Notes: a model not told the origin generated them from the sequence alone. Numbered from the stretch's first letter, positions 34,124 to 43,154 are shown. The stretch is DNA of 64,000 nucleotides from DASXUX01 sp036504595 (GCA_036504595.1 DASXUX010000030.1:124001-188000), one strand, 5' to 3'. Translations and numbers: made by a program.

Positions 34124-35290
34124 TCACGCCACGCTGCAATAGACGCCTTCGGTCTGCTCAGCGATACGGTCCCAACTGAAGGCAGCGTCCACGGCGGCGC
34201 GCCCGTTCATTCCCATCCACTGACACCGAGCGTGATCGGCCAATAAAGTTCCCAGGCCCCACGCCACCGAATCGGGATTGTCATCCACATGCAGCCCGTT
34301 GACGCCATGCCACACGAACTCTGCCGGGCCGCCGCGCTTGGTGCTGACGACCGGCTTCGAAGCGCTCCAGCCTTCCAGAATCACAATGCCGAACGGCTCG
34401 TTCCGGCTGGGCACCGCCAGGACGTCGCAGGCCTTAAACAGATCCTGAACCTCGCGTCCCTGCTTCATGCCAAGCATGCGCAGAGCGTGCCCGCAACCGA
34501 GACTGTTGGCCAGTCCGGCGACTTCGCTCTTCATGTGACCATCGCCGACCATGACGAATTTGGTGCTCGGATAGAACTTCAGAACCGAGGGCATCGTGCG
34601 AACCAGAATGTCCGGCCCCTTCTGCACCACCATGCGGCCGACGAAGAGGATCATCGGATCCATCGGGCCCACTGAGTACTGGCGCTTGATGCCCCCGGGA
34701 TCGATTTCGTAGTCGAACTGTTGCGCATTGACTCCGTTGTAAATCACGCGCGACTTGTGGTCGGGCACCTGGTAGAGCCACTTGATCTCATCGCGAAGCT
34801 GGTTGGAGACGGTGATCACGCGATCGGCGCAGTAGGTGCCGTGGCGTTCGTGATCCTGCACGCGCTGCGATTGACCGTGGAAGAAGCGGTTGCCGTTGCG
34901 ACCGTATTCGGTGGAATGCATCGTGACGACGGCTCGCCGGCCGCGGCCTTCCTTGATCCAGATGGCCGCGTTGGAAGCCAGCCAGTCGTGGCCGTGAACG
35001 ATGTCGAACTTGCCGTGCAATCCGTCTTCAACGTCATAGCAGCACTTCACGAACGCCCGGCACATGTTGTTGATTTCATCGACGAAGTTCGGGCAGAGCT
35101 GAAAGCCGCAGCGGTGGTAATGCACTCCGTGAATGCAATCGTATTGACCCTGGCCCTGGCCCAGCCGTGTGAAGACGTGCACTTCGTGCCCGCGGCGCTG
35201 CAATGCGGCCCCAAGTTCCGTTACATGTACGCCTACTCCACCCACGGGAATCGAGTGCAGGGATTCCCATGCAAACAGAGCAATTCGCAT
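34124..35290 (-). CDS. GT4 glycosyltransferase, intact active site
   Basis: This 388-residue cytoplasmic enzyme starts at ATG 35290 with GGAGG 9 bases upstream; the open frame extends to 35389 but the family N-terminus is MRIALFAWESLHSIPVGGVG (the Gly-rich acceptor loop). Further motifs are FDIVHGHDWLASNAA, VITVSNQLRDEIK, MILFVGRMVVQKGPDILV and NEPFGIVILE, where Glu298 and Glu306 form the EX7E pair of GT4. It resembles glycogen synthases and sucrose synthase-like GTs of the GT4 family; nucleotide-sugar donor is not determinable here. As first gene of the seven-gene run and the only GT of the three with complete EX7E, it is probably the polymerising enzyme. Confidence 0.9.
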   Translation of the reverse strand: MRIALFAWESLHSIPVGGVGVHVTELGAALQRRGHEVHVFTRLGQGQGQYDCIHGVHYHRCGFQLCPNFVDEINNMCRAFVKCCYDVEDGLHGKFDIVHGHDWLASNAAIWIKEGRGRRAVVTMHSTEYGRNGNRFFHGQSQRVQDHERHGTYCADRVITVSNQLRDEIKWLYQVPDHKSRVIYNGVNAQQFDYEIDPGGIKRQYSVGPMDPMILFVGRMVVQKGPDILVRTMPSVLKFYPSTKFVMVGDGHMKSEVAGLANSLGCGHALRMLGMKQGREVQDLFKACDVLAVPSRNEPFGIVILEGWSASKPVVSTKRGGPAEFVWHGVNGLHVDDNPDSVAWGLGTLLADHARCQWMGMNGRAAVDAAFSWDRIAEQTEGVYCSVA

Positions 35291-35607
35291 CCTCGAAAGC
35301 CTCCCGCGGCGCGTGCTAAAAGGGTCAAAACAGGTCTCGCCTAAGACTGCAATTCCCAAGCCAAGGCAATGTTGCAGCAAATCAAACAAGCCATTATAGG
35401 CACCCCACGTTCAAATTGGCAAATTTTCCGATGAATTCTAGATGAAACGGTAGCGAATTTACCCGGCCTGTGCGTTACGTCCCGCCTGTGCATTTTTACG
35501 CCAAAGAGCCCTATAAAGCGATCTCTCGTGCTCGTGGTCTCAAGCTGTTATTGAAACGGTTGAGTTTCCGATGTCAAGAGGGTCCACTTAAACAAAACCG
35601 TTCGGAA
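35291..35607. other. Gene-free region upstream of the alpha-glucan run
   Basis: It is more AT-rich than its surroundings (GCAAATTTTCCGATGAATTC and similar). It probably holds the promoter of the minus-strand run, but I see no convincing -35/-10 pair. The CvpA gene ends at 35646. Confidence 0.5.
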
Positions 35608-35645
35608 GACTACTGACTACTGGCTACTGACTACTGACTACCGCC
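35608..35645. repeat. Heptamer array, GACTACT type
   Basis: Five units (GACTACT, GACTACT, GGCTACT, GACTACT, GACTACC) that end at the stop of the CvpA gene. Confidence 0.9.
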
Positions 35646-36203
35646 CTACCGGATATCCAGCCCCTTCTGCATGTCCGAAGCAGACTCCAGAGCCCAGCGC
35701 TTAGCGTCCTGAATCGCGCCCGCAGGCAGCAGGCGCAAGCCCGCAGTCGCCAACGGCCCGGCCAGATTCGAGCGCGGCCAGATCTTGCTGTCCGGGTAGA
35801 TCGACACCAGGCCGGCAATGATCAACATGCTCAGAACGCAGCCCTTCATTGCGCCGAAAATCCCGCCCAGAATTCGATCGTCGGCGCGCCGCGCCTCGCG
35901 TACCTTTGACGGCACTCCGCTCTCCGAACGCACTTCCGCCCACGCAGCAATCAGCCGCAAGGTGAAGCCCACGCTGGCCAGCACGAAAAGGAACACGATC
36001 AACTTGGCACGGAACAAGTCCGACGTAATCCGCTCCGTCAGATACGGCGCCAGAGCGGGCGCGAGAAACCATCCGAGAATGACCCCGAACGCCAGACTCG
36101 CGACACCCGCCGCCTGCCACAGCAGTCCGCGCCGAAATCCCAGAAACGTCTGCAGCAGCAGAAACGCCAGGATCAACCCATCGATAAAAAACGCCGGATA
36201 CAC
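35646..36203 (-). CDS. cvpA: CvpA family membrane protein
   Basis: This 185-residue protein has four hydrophobic segments: FFIDGLILAFLLLQTFLGF (N-terminal), LLWQAAGVASLAFGVILGWF, LIVFLFVLASVGFTLRLIAA and FGAMKGCVLSMLIIAGLVSI, with the CvpA signature GGIFGAMKG. CvpA is needed for colicin V secretion in E. coli and its general role is not settled. I prefer the GTG at 36203 (GGAGGG upstream); a TTG at 36221 would add six residues. It is transcribed alone, with heptamer arrays at both ends of the gene region. Confidence 0.85.
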   Translation of the reverse strand: MYPAFFIDGLILAFLLLQTFLGFRRGLLWQAAGVASLAFGVILGWFLAPALAPYLTERITSDLFRAKLIVFLFVLASVGFTLRLIAAWAEVRSESGVPSKVREARRADDRILGGIFGAMKGCVLSMLIIAGLVSIYPDSKIWPRSNLAGPLATAGLRLLPAGAIQDAKRWALESASDMQKGLDIR

Positions 36204-36282
36204 AGCGCCTGAACCCTCCAAGTGCTCCTATATTATCGGCCGGACCGGGCGCGAGATTGAGCTTCCGTCGCGCGAAGGCGCG

Positions 36283-36379
36283 GGGGTATGGGGTATCGGG
36301 TATCGGGTATCGGGTGCGGCTTGAGACAATCGTCGGCATGAAGCCATCCCCATACCCTATACCCTATACCCGATACCCG
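36283..36379. repeat. Inverted heptamer arrays, GGGTATC type
   Basis: Left arm 36283-36315 (GGGTATG, GGGTATC, GGGTATC, GGGTATC, GGGTGCG) and right arm 36348-36379 (CATACCC, TATACCC, TATACCC, GATACCC). Loop about 32 bases. It lies between CvpA and the bactofilin gene. Confidence 0.92.
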
Positions 36380-36535
36380 TTCTTCGCTGTCCGATAATTT
36401 TCCTGAGAATCAGCTCAAGTCGCCTCCGGCAGCGAGCCGATACTTTCAATAACCGTCGGCCCGAACTGTCTTGGGCCACAACGTGAAAAAACTGTGGAGA
36501 GAGAAAGCTGCGGGAAGCAGCGGGGAGGCTTTACT

Positions 36536-36976
36536 ATGCCAGCAGTCGAAACTGCCGAATGCTCAACCGTGATCGGCAACGATGTCGTGATCAAGGGCGA
36601 GATCACTGTGGAAAAAGGTCTGCGCGTCGATGGCCAGATCGAAGGGGCCGTCACCACCAAAGGCCGCGTGCATGTCGGGAAAACCGGCCAGCTCAGCGCT
36701 GAAGTCACCAGCGGCTCCGTCGTAGTCGAAGGCAAGGTCAAAGGCAACATCACCGCCAGCGACCGCGTGACGCTGGAAGCCACCAGCAGCGTCTACGGCG
36801 ACCTGAACGCCACGAAACTGATCGTCAACGAAGGCGCGACGTTCGTCGGCAAGGTCAACGTCGGTCCGGAAGCCGTTAAGGGCGCGGCAGCCAGCCATAC
36901 GCCCGAAAAGGTGACGGTTCCGGCCCCGGTTGCAAACCGCATGGCCGCTCAACCGGCCGGCAACGGCAGGCACTAA
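36536..36976 (+). CDS. Bactofilin
   Basis: Bactofilins polymerise into cytoskeletal filaments at the membrane. The 146-residue product starts at ATG 36536 with GGGGAGG 7-8 bases upstream. The bactofilin core (~10-110) shows the regular beta-helix with Gly turns: STVIGNDVVIKGEITVEKGL, RVDGQIEGAVTTKGRVHVG, EGKVKGNITASDRVTLE, ATSSVYGDLNATKLIVNEGA. The C-terminal tail is Ala/Pro-rich. The second bactofilin-like gene lies 84 bases downstream. Confidence 0.93.
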   Translation: MPAVETAECSTVIGNDVVIKGEITVEKGLRVDGQIEGAVTTKGRVHVGKTGQLSAEVTSGSVVVEGKVKGNITASDRVTLEATSSVYGDLNATKLIVNEGATFVGKVNVGPEAVKGAAASHTPEKVTVPAPVANRMAAQPAGNGRH

Positions 36977-36983
36977 ACGAACA

Positions 36984-37045
36984 GTCGGCAGTAAGCACTA
37001 GGCAGTAGGCAGGGGCCGCACGACGGCGCCTGCCTACTGCTCTGC
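36984..37045. repeat. Inverted heptamer arrays, GGCAGTA type
   Basis: Left arm 36984-37013 (GGCAGTA, AGCACTA, GGCAGTA, GGCAGGG); right arm 37029-37045 (CCTGCCTACTGC). Separates the two bactofilin genes; same family as 2632 and 2947. Confidence 0.85.
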
Positions 37046-37060
37046 CACCCGGAATCCACT

Positions 37061-37504
37061 ATGGCGTTTTTTAAGAAGAAAGAATCTGGGCCGCGTCTGA
37101 TCCAGTGCCCCAATTGCGGCGCGCGGCAGGAAGTGTCTGCCTCGGCACAATCGGTCGTCTGCCGTTCCTGCAACACCACGGTCAAAGTCACCGATCAGAA
37201 GATCTCCGCATACTCGGCCACCGTTTCGTTGGAGACCAGCGGTTCGGTCACGATCGAGAAAAAAGGCGCGCTGGTCGTCCAGAAACGCGTCGTCGCATCG
37301 AACCTGATGTTGATGGGCTCTCTGAAAGGCAACAGCGTCATTTACGACTGCGCCCACATCGCCGCCGGCGCGCAGCTTATCGGAGAACTCAAAGCCCGCA
37401 GCCTGGAAGTCGAAGAAGGCGCGGCGCTGAAGGGATTCCTGCAGATCGGCGGAGATGTCGCGAAGACAGAAACGCCGCGTTCTTCCGCAGCAGTCCGCGA
37501 ATAA
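37061..37504 (+). CDS. Zinc-ribbon bactofilin
   Basis: This 147-residue protein starts MAFFKKKES and carries an N-terminal zinc ribbon, CPNCGA at residues 16-21 and CRSC near residue 34, then a bactofilin-like beta-helix (~55-130: SGSVTIEKKGALVVQKRVVA, GSLKGNSVIYDCAHIAAG, GELKARSLEVEEGAALKG). The zinc-ribbon plus bactofilin arrangement is less common than the plain form and suggests binding to a partner or nucleic acid. It lies directly downstream of the plain bactofilin and is probably co-transcribed with it. Confidence 0.85.
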   Translation: MAFFKKKESGPRLIQCPNCGARQEVSASAQSVVCRSCNTTVKVTDQKISAYSATVSLETSGSVTIEKKGALVVQKRVVASNLMLMGSLKGNSVIYDCAHIAAGAQLIGELKARSLEVEEGAALKGFLQIGGDVAKTETPRSSAAVRE

Positions 37505-37636
37505 TTCAGAACACAAAGCGCAAAACACAAGATCCGCCAGTTGCCACTCGTCACCCGCCACTCTCACCGCTTTACTTTTGCGTATTGCCATCTTAGATTC
37601 TCTGGCAAGAAAGACCAAGATGGCGAGGCTTCTGAT

Positions 37637-39679
37637 TTGACGATCCGCTATTACATGCACGCCTGGCAGGGACTGCTCATGTTCCTCGCCGGCATCATCA
37701 GCGTTCTCGCTGCCTTCGCCGGGTACATCCAGGCCGGCGGCGGTGAAGAAGTCCTGCGCGGAGCGCTCGCCAAGCTGAAATACGGCAAGGCGCAGTTCGA
37801 CGCGATCAGCCTCAACTGGAAGTCCGGGCGCATGACCGTCACCAACCTGCGCCATGCGGATTTCCAATGGCCCAAGCAGCAGCCGCTGGCACGCCTCACG
37901 GGCCTGGAAGCCCGTGAGATGTCCATCAATTTGGAACTGCTTCCCTGGCCGCCGGCCATCGAAAGCATCACGGTCCGCGACATGCCGAACATCAACATCG
38001 CCGTCTCCGAAGGCCTGCTGCAGTCCGGCCAGCTTCAGGAACTGGAAGCGGCCGCCATTCCGCCTATCAATTTCGAAAACTGCAACGTCAACATCACCAT
38101 CGGCAACGTCGGTCCCATCGCGCTGAGCGGTTGCAGCGGCCAGTTGCGCCGAGGGAAAGACAATGAGCCGCGCGGAAGCTTCAGCCTGCGCCAGCTCAAC
38201 GGCAAGCCCTTCAACTTCAAGCTCGAAACGCTCGAAGACGGCCGCTGGGTCTTTACCGGCGACGAAATCCACATCGACACAACGTCCACGCTCCGCGCCA
38301 AAGAGAATCCCTTTGCCGGCAAACTCGATCCCGTCGGACTGCTCGTCAAAGCCCTGTTTGCCGGCGAAATGGGAGCCAAAGGCACCGTCTCTTCGCTGCG
38401 GCTGGTTGTGCAGCCGGCGACGGACAAGCGCAAGTTCGTCTGCGATGGCGAAGTCGGCTACCGAAATCTGGAGCTTGCTCTGCCCAAGCCCGAACAGTCT
38501 TCAGGAACCGTCGTTCCCTGGTGGATCAGTTCGTTGCTGGGCGCCGGCGAAAATCTCTGGCCGCGCTGGATGCAGGTGGATTCGATTCGCACCGGCGCCA
38601 ACGGGCGCGTTTCATTCCACATGGCCGACCATGTCCTGAATTTCGCGTGCGACGAAGGCCCCGCCAGCGCGTTCACCGGCGTGAGGCAAGGGTCGGAGCT
38701 TCCGCCGCTCGAATCGCTGAAAGGCTCCGTCGAAACCGACGCCGAAGGCCAGCCGCAGCACATCGTTCTGCGCGGCTTTCTGGGCGATATGATGAACTTC
38801 GAAACGCGCATCACCCGCGCGGCCAGCGGTGAGCGCGCTTATGAGCTGCTCCTGGAGCCCCGCCCGGGCAGCGCCGACAAAGTCGTCTTCGGCAAGCCGC
38901 TCTGGCGCTTCGCTTCGCGCGTGCAGGATTACTTCGACGCCAAACCGCTTCCGCCGGCCGACGAATTCCTTGAACGCCCCAAAGTCGCCTTCGAGATGGA
39001 AAGCGACGCGCGGCACTTCCCGTCGCCCGAACTGCTGCCGCCGGGCATGCGCGACCTCGCCGGCCACATTTATGCCAAGGGACGTTTCACCGACACGCTG
39101 TGCCTGCGTTTGGACAACATTACCTTTGACGATCACAGCGCCTTCATTTACGGCGCGCCCAAACAGCCCGCCTCCGCGACCTCCACCGAGTTCGGCGGGC
39201 TGTGGAAAGCGGTCGAAGCGTTCTTCGGCACGCCTAAGCCCTGGACGATCCAGGATATTTCATTGCGCGGCAATGCCTTCGTTCAGTTCGGACCGGATCT
39301 GAGCTGGCAAATGACCGGAGTGAAGAACTTTAAGCTGTCATCCGGAACACTCTCTTATGCCGATCTGAACACTGAGTTGGGTGTCGCGGAGATTACCCTG
39401 ACGGCGCAGCACACCCGCAACCAGGAAAAGAATCGCTCCGAAATCACCGTCACTGCTGGTGTGGCGAAGCTGTGGAAGGTCGAACTGCTCGGCAATTGGT
39501 CCGGCGCAGGCGCGGCCTGTACCGGCGAGTTTACGCTCATCGAGCGCGACGTGCCGCTGGCCCTGCATCCGCAGCGCAATACGCTGGACGCAAAGTACAT
39601 CTCTCCCGATCACCGCCGCGTGAATCGAACCACTGTCGTGCGCATCGTCAACGGGCAAGCGCAGCGAGAAGTGAAGTAA
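37637..39679 (+). CDS. Large membrane-anchored AsmA-like protein
   Basis: A single N-terminal helix (GLLMFLAGIISVLAAFAGYI) anchors a ~640-residue beta-rich domain. The repeated pattern of AsmA/DUF3971-type proteins is visible (VTNLRHADFQW, ESITVRDMPNINIAVSE, INFENCNVNITIGNVG, and DISLRGNAFVQFGPDLSW). Such proteins help move phospholipids to the outer membrane or act on envelope assembly; the assignment here is by fold impression. The start is uncertain: TTG 37637 (GAGG upstream) is chosen, and ATG 37655 is the alternative. The frame extends to 37541 but that part is repeat-like (CACTCGT units). It follows the bactofilin pair. A heptamer hairpin follows its stop. Confidence 0.72.
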   Translation: MTIRYYMHAWQGLLMFLAGIISVLAAFAGYIQAGGGEEVLRGALAKLKYGKAQFDAISLNWKSGRMTVTNLRHADFQWPKQQPLARLTGLEAREMSINLELLPWPPAIESITVRDMPNINIAVSEGLLQSGQLQELEAAAIPPINFENCNVNITIGNVGPIALSGCSGQLRRGKDNEPRGSFSLRQLNGKPFNFKLETLEDGRWVFTGDEIHIDTTSTLRAKENPFAGKLDPVGLLVKALFAGEMGAKGTVSSLRLVVQPATDKRKFVCDGEVGYRNLELALPKPEQSSGTVVPWWISSLLGAGENLWPRWMQVDSIRTGANGRVSFHMADHVLNFACDEGPASAFTGVRQGSELPPLESLKGSVETDAEGQPQHIVLRGFLGDMMNFETRITRAASGERAYELLLEPRPGSADKVVFGKPLWRFASRVQDYFDAKPLPPADEFLERPKVAFEMESDARHFPSPELLPPGMRDLAGHIYAKGRFTDTLCLRLDNITFDDHSAFIYGAPKQPASATSTEFGGLWKAVEAFFGTPKPWTIQDISLRGNAFVQFGPDLSWQMTGVKNFKLSSGTLSYADLNTELGVAEITLTAQHTRNQEKNRSEITVTAGVAKLWKVELLGNWSGAGAACTGEFTLIERDVPLALHPQRNTLDAKYISPDHRRVNRTTVVRIVNGQAQREVK

Positions 39680-39682
39680 CGG

Positions 39683-39775
39683 CTGGTGTCTGGTTGTCTG
39701 GTGTCTGGTGTCTGGTCGCCTGGTGTGCTGGCATTATTAACCAGACCACCAGACTACCAGACCACCAGACCACCA
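39683..39775. repeat. Inverted heptamer arrays, GTCTGGT type
   Basis: Left arm 39683-39727 (GGTGTCT, GGTTGTC, TGGTGTC, TGGTGTC, TGGTCGC) and right arm 39739-39775 (ACCAGAC, CACCAGA, CTACCAG, ACCACCAG, ACCACC). The GGAGGGG ribosome-binding site of the next gene starts directly after it. Confidence 0.9.
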
Positions 39776-39786
39776 AGGAGGGGTTC

Positions 39787-41148
39787 ATGACTCGCCGAGA
39801 GCTGATGCAGCTAATGGCCGCCGCGGGATTCGGCGCGGCGTTCTCTACACGTGTGGTCGCCGACGAAGCCGCGGAAGGCGGAGCCAAGCCGGGCGCGGTT
39901 CCTGAAAACAAACTGATACCCTCCAGCACCGCGCCGCGTTATCCGGCGGTGTTCGCCAATGGAAAAGTCATTCAGCCTGAACGGCCGCTGACCGTCTTCC
40001 ATGAGGCCGATGTCCTCGTTGTCGGCGCCGGGCCGGCCGGATTCACGGCGGCCATCGCGGCGGCTCGCACCGGAGCGAAGACGGCGCTGGTCGAACGCTA
40101 CGGCTACATCGGCGGCCTGTGGACCGGCGGCATGGTTCTACTCGTCATCAGCACGCACGCGAAGGAAGACGGCAAGAAAGTGAAGGTCGTGCGCGGCATC
40201 GGCGACGAATTGCTCGAACGCCTGAATAAGATTGATGGCGGTGTGATCAACCAGAAAGAGGGCAGCCACAATCCGACCGTCGATCCGGAAGCCTGCAAGT
40301 TCGTGATGGACGAAATGATCCGCGAAGCCGGCGTGAAGATGTTCTTCCACTGCTGGGGCGCCGACGCCGTGATGGAAAACGGAGCCGTGCGCGGCGCGGT
40401 CTTCGAAAGCAAAGCCGGCCGCCAGGCAATTCTAGCCAAAGTCGTCATCGACACGACCGGCGACGGCGACATTTTCGCCGCGGCCGGCGCCGAACACGAA
40501 CAGCGGCTGCACGCCATCGGTTTGGTCCACCGCATGGGCAACGTGGACCGAGTCGATAAAGAGAAGCTCAAGGAAGCGAAGGTCAAGCTCCCCGGCGCGG
40601 CCACCCCGCTGCCCAGCGTTCATTGGGTCAACTTGCGCGGGCCGAGCACCAACGCTCTATCAGTCGAGGACATGACGCGCATGGAAATCGAGCACCGCAA
40701 GAGCATCTGGAATCTGGTGCAAAAGATTCGCAAGACGCCCGGCGGCGAACAGGTCTTCTTGCTCAACACCGCCCCGCAGCTTGGCGTGCGCATTACCCGC
40801 ATGATCACCGGCACGCAGAAGCTCACGTACAAGGAGTTCAAAGCCGGCACCAAGTTCCCCGACACCATCGCCGTCGGCGGCGCGCAGGGCGCTCAACACT
40901 GCGGCTGGCCGATTCCCTACGGCACGCTGCTCCCACAAAAGCTGGAAGGCCTGCTGACCGCCGGTCGTTCGATCGATGTGGAAGAGAAAGTGATCGAAGA
41001 CATGCGCCTGATCGGCTCCTGCCTGACCACCGGTCACGCCGCCGGCGTCGCCGCCGCCGTCGCCGTCAAAGACAACTGCCGCCCGCGCGAAGTCCAGATA
41101 TCGAAAGTGCAGAAGCTGCTGATCGAACAAGGCGCGTATCTGGGATAG
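39787..41148 (+). CDS. Secreted FAD-dependent oxidoreductase (FAD_oxidored family)
   Basis: This 453-residue protein starts at ATG 39787 with GGAGGGG 4-5 bases before it. The N-terminus is Tat-like (TRRELMQLMAAAGFGAAFS). The FAD site is VLVVGAGPAGFTAAIAAART (about residues 78-97), followed by VERYGYIGGLWTGGM, DTTGDGDIFAAAGA and a C-terminal RLIGSCLTTGHAAGVAAA. These mark the PF12831-type oxidoreductases common in planctomycetes, with unknown substrates often linked to sugars or polyols. The stop codon is doubled (TAGTAG) and followed at once by the CGCAATCC hairpin. Confidence 0.92.
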   Translation: MTRRELMQLMAAAGFGAAFSTRVVADEAAEGGAKPGAVPENKLIPSSTAPRYPAVFANGKVIQPERPLTVFHEADVLVVGAGPAGFTAAIAAARTGAKTALVERYGYIGGLWTGGMVLLVISTHAKEDGKKVKVVRGIGDELLERLNKIDGGVINQKEGSHNPTVDPEACKFVMDEMIREAGVKMFFHCWGADAVMENGAVRGAVFESKAGRQAILAKVVIDTTGDGDIFAAAGAEHEQRLHAIGLVHRMGNVDRVDKEKLKEAKVKLPGAATPLPSVHWVNLRGPSTNALSVEDMTRMEIEHRKSIWNLVQKIRKTPGGEQVFLLNTAPQLGVRITRMITGTQKLTYKEFKAGTKFPDTIAVGGAQGAQHCGWPIPYGTLLPQKLEGLLTAGRSIDVEEKVIEDMRLIGSCLTTGHAAGVAAAVAVKDNCRPREVQISKVQKLLIEQGAYLG

Positions 41149-41151
41149 TAG

Positions 41152-41171
41152 CGCAATCCTCCTGGATTGCG
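41152..41171. repeat. CGCAATCC hairpin element, copy 2
   Basis: Identical in stem and loop to the copy at 2605; it begins 3 bases after the oxidoreductase stop. Confidence 0.85.
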
Positions 41172-41185
41172 TGCCGTTCGATCCA

Positions 41186-41226
41186 TCTCTCCGCTCCCCG
41201 CGGGAGAGGGGTTAGGGGCTAGGGGG
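41186..41226. repeat. GC-rich palindrome, CCCTCACCCCTAACCCC family
   Basis: CTCTCCGCTCCCCGCGGGAGAG stem region with flank GGGTTAGGGGCTAGGGGGAC, 20 bases before the PKD protein gene. Confidence 0.8.
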
Positions 41227-41246
41227 ACGTTCGGGAGGGGCTGGCC

Positions 41247-43154
41247 ATGTCGCGAATGCATTCCCAAAACTTCTATCGAGCACTCTTGTCGGCACTCATT
41301 CTCGCGGCCACCGCCGCTTCCGCCGCCGACTTCACATCTGGCAACCTGATCGTTTCCCGCGCCGGAACTGGCGCCGCTCCTCTATCCGGCGGGACGGCCG
41401 TTGCCGTTTTTCTGGATGAGTACACGCCGGCGGGAGCGTTGGTGCAAACCATTTCGCTGCCCACGGCCGACAGCGGCTCGAATAGCAAGTTCGCCGTCGC
41501 CGGCAGCAACGAGCCCGGCCGGAGCGGAGCGGAATACGAGGGCGCGCTGGCCCTCTCCGCCAACGGGCGTTATCTCACTCTGGCCGGCTACGCCGCCTCG
41601 CCGGGCGATGCGGCGAGCGCCTTCAAATACGCCACGTCCGCGACCTGCAATCGCGTGGTCGCCCGTGTTGATTTTCACGCTGCGATCGACACGACAACCC
41701 GGATCAGCGATGGCTTCGATAGCGATGGCGTGCGCGCCGCGATCACCACCGACGGCAGCGTGTTTTGGGCCGGGGGACAAAGCACCAATAACACGGGCGG
41801 CGTGCGATACGTGACGCTTGGCAGCACCGGCGCCAGCACGCGCGTGGCAGGCATCAGCGGAATGCGCACGCTGGCCATCTTCCGAAATCAGCTTTACGCC
41901 GCGTTCGGCATGCCCACAACAGACACAGGCGGTATTTCCATCACGAGCGACGGACTGCCCACGGTCGTCACCAATATCGCAAACCTCGCCGGTCTGACGC
42001 TCGACAAGCCTGGCGGCGTTTTCTTTTCTTCGCCGGCGAGCGGCCAGTTCGTTCTGTATGTCGCGGACCAAACTCATGGGTTGTTGAAGTACTCCTCAAC
42101 CGACGCCACCACATGGACTGCGCGCGGCTCCGTCGCTGGAGCACTCGTGGGATTGACTGGAGCGCTGCGCTCCGGCGGCGTCGATCTCTATGCCACGATC
42201 GGCACTGCCTCCGGCGACACACTGGCGGCGCTGACCGATACCGCGGCCTGGAACATGCCCCTCACCGGAACATTCACCACGCTGGCCACTGCGACAGCCA
42301 ATACGTCGTTGCGCGGCATCGTCTTCGCGCCCGAAGAAAAGCCCGTTGCCCTGCAAAGTGCCGCCGCGGCGACACCCGTTGTGGCAGGGATCGGGCAGCC
42401 CGTCACGTTTACCGCGGCGGCCACGGGCGGAGGCGCGCCGCTGGCTTACCTCTGGAACTTTGGCGACAGCAGCAGCGGCACTGGCGCGACGACGACCCAC
42501 GGCTATACCGCCGCCGGAACCTATACCGCCGAGGTGACGATCACCGACGACGCGTTGAGCGTGACCTCCAGCGTTTCTGTGACGGTAAAGGCCACCCTGA
42601 CGGGAGAAGGCAACGACAGCGACGGCGATGGGTTCTCCGACGCGATCGAGACAGCCGCGGGCACGTCAGCCACCGATTCCACCTCCACACCCTTTGCTGG
42701 CGCTCCGGCGCCCGCACCGCAAGCGCTGACGTTAACGGCGATGGGCATCAAGCTGAACTTCAAGTCGCCCTTCGGCAACGACAGCATTTCCCTCTCGGGC
42801 ACGTTGCCTGTTCCGCCGGGCACTTCGTTGGCCAATCAGCAAATCGTGCTCGACGTCGGCGGCGTCATCCAAGCCTTCAAGCTCGATCCGAAGGGCAAGG
42901 GGCCGAAAGGCAACGCCAAGATCGTGGTCTCGAAGCCCTCCAAGACCAACACGTCCAAATTTTCGATCAAGCTGAGCAAGGGCACCTATGCAAAAACGCT
43001 GGCCCCGTACAATCTGGCCAACGTCACCACTACCACAACTGCGGTGGTAGCGCTGCCTGTAACCGTGCTCTTCAACAAAGGTACGTACGCCGATCCCAGC
43101 GTAAAACTGCTGTACAAGTCAAAGATCTACGCGTCAGGGACGGCGAAGAAGTAG
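41247..43154 (+). CDS. Secreted protein with PKD domain, calcium-binding motif and a planctomycete-type C-terminal beta domain
   Basis: This 635-residue protein has a signal peptide (LLSALILAATAASAA) and a beta-rich central part (~30-350) that could be a beta-propeller (repeated GALALSANGRYLTLAG-like strands). A PKD domain spans ~365-450 (YLWNFGDSSSGTGATTTHGY). A Ca-binding DxDxDGxxD motif follows (NDSDGDGFSDAIE). The C-terminal ~150 residues (GNDSISLSGTLPVPPG, then DVGGVIQAFKLDPKGKGPKG, FSIKLSKGTYAKTL) form a domain that also appears in the protein at 49338. It probably is exported and displayed or released. No enzymatic motif is seen. GC palindromes lie directly upstream. Confidence 0.85.
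   Translation: MSRMHSQNFYRALLSALILAATAASAADFTSGNLIVSRAGTGAAPLSGGTAVAVFLDEYTPAGALVQTISLPTADSGSNSKFAVAGSNEPGRSGAEYEGALALSANGRYLTLAGYAASPGDAASAFKYATSATCNRVVARVDFHAAIDTTTRISDGFDSDGVRAAITTDGSVFWAGGQSTNNTGGVRYVTLGSTGASTRVAGISGMRTLAIFRNQLYAAFGMPTTDTGGISITSDGLPTVVTNIANLAGLTLDKPGGVFFSSPASGQFVLYVADQTHGLLKYSSTDATTWTARGSVAGALVGLTGALRSGGVDLYATIGTASGDTLAALTDTAAWNMPLTGTFTTLATATANTSLRGIVFAPEEKPVALQSAAAATPVVAGIGQPVTFTAAATGGGAPLAYLWNFGDSSSGTGATTTHGYTAAGTYTAEVTITDDALSVTSSVSVTVKATLTGEGNDSDGDGFSDAIETAAGTSATDSTSTPFAGAPAPAPQALTLTAMGIKLNFKSPFGNDSISLSGTLPVPPGTSLANQQIVLDVGGVIQAFKLDPKGKGPKGNAKIVVSKPSKTNTSKFSIKLSKGTYAKTLAPYNLANVTTTTTAVVALPVTVLFNKGTYADPSVKLLYKSKIYASGTAKK

Noticed and set aside
23396..34179. Several long plus-strand frames (23396, 26163, 30639, 32017)
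   Set aside because: All are antisense to the GH57, GlgX and glycosyltransferase-like genes with intact motifs; GC-rich codons make the opposite strand open.
35291..35607. A small gene in the region before the alpha-glucan run
   Set aside because: Only short frames without ribosome-binding sites or domain-like composition.
4036..36379. Heptamer hairpins as ordinary intrinsic terminators
   Set aside because: The stems are AT/GC mixed repeats without a T-run after them; real terminators in the window (21965, 49288) look different.
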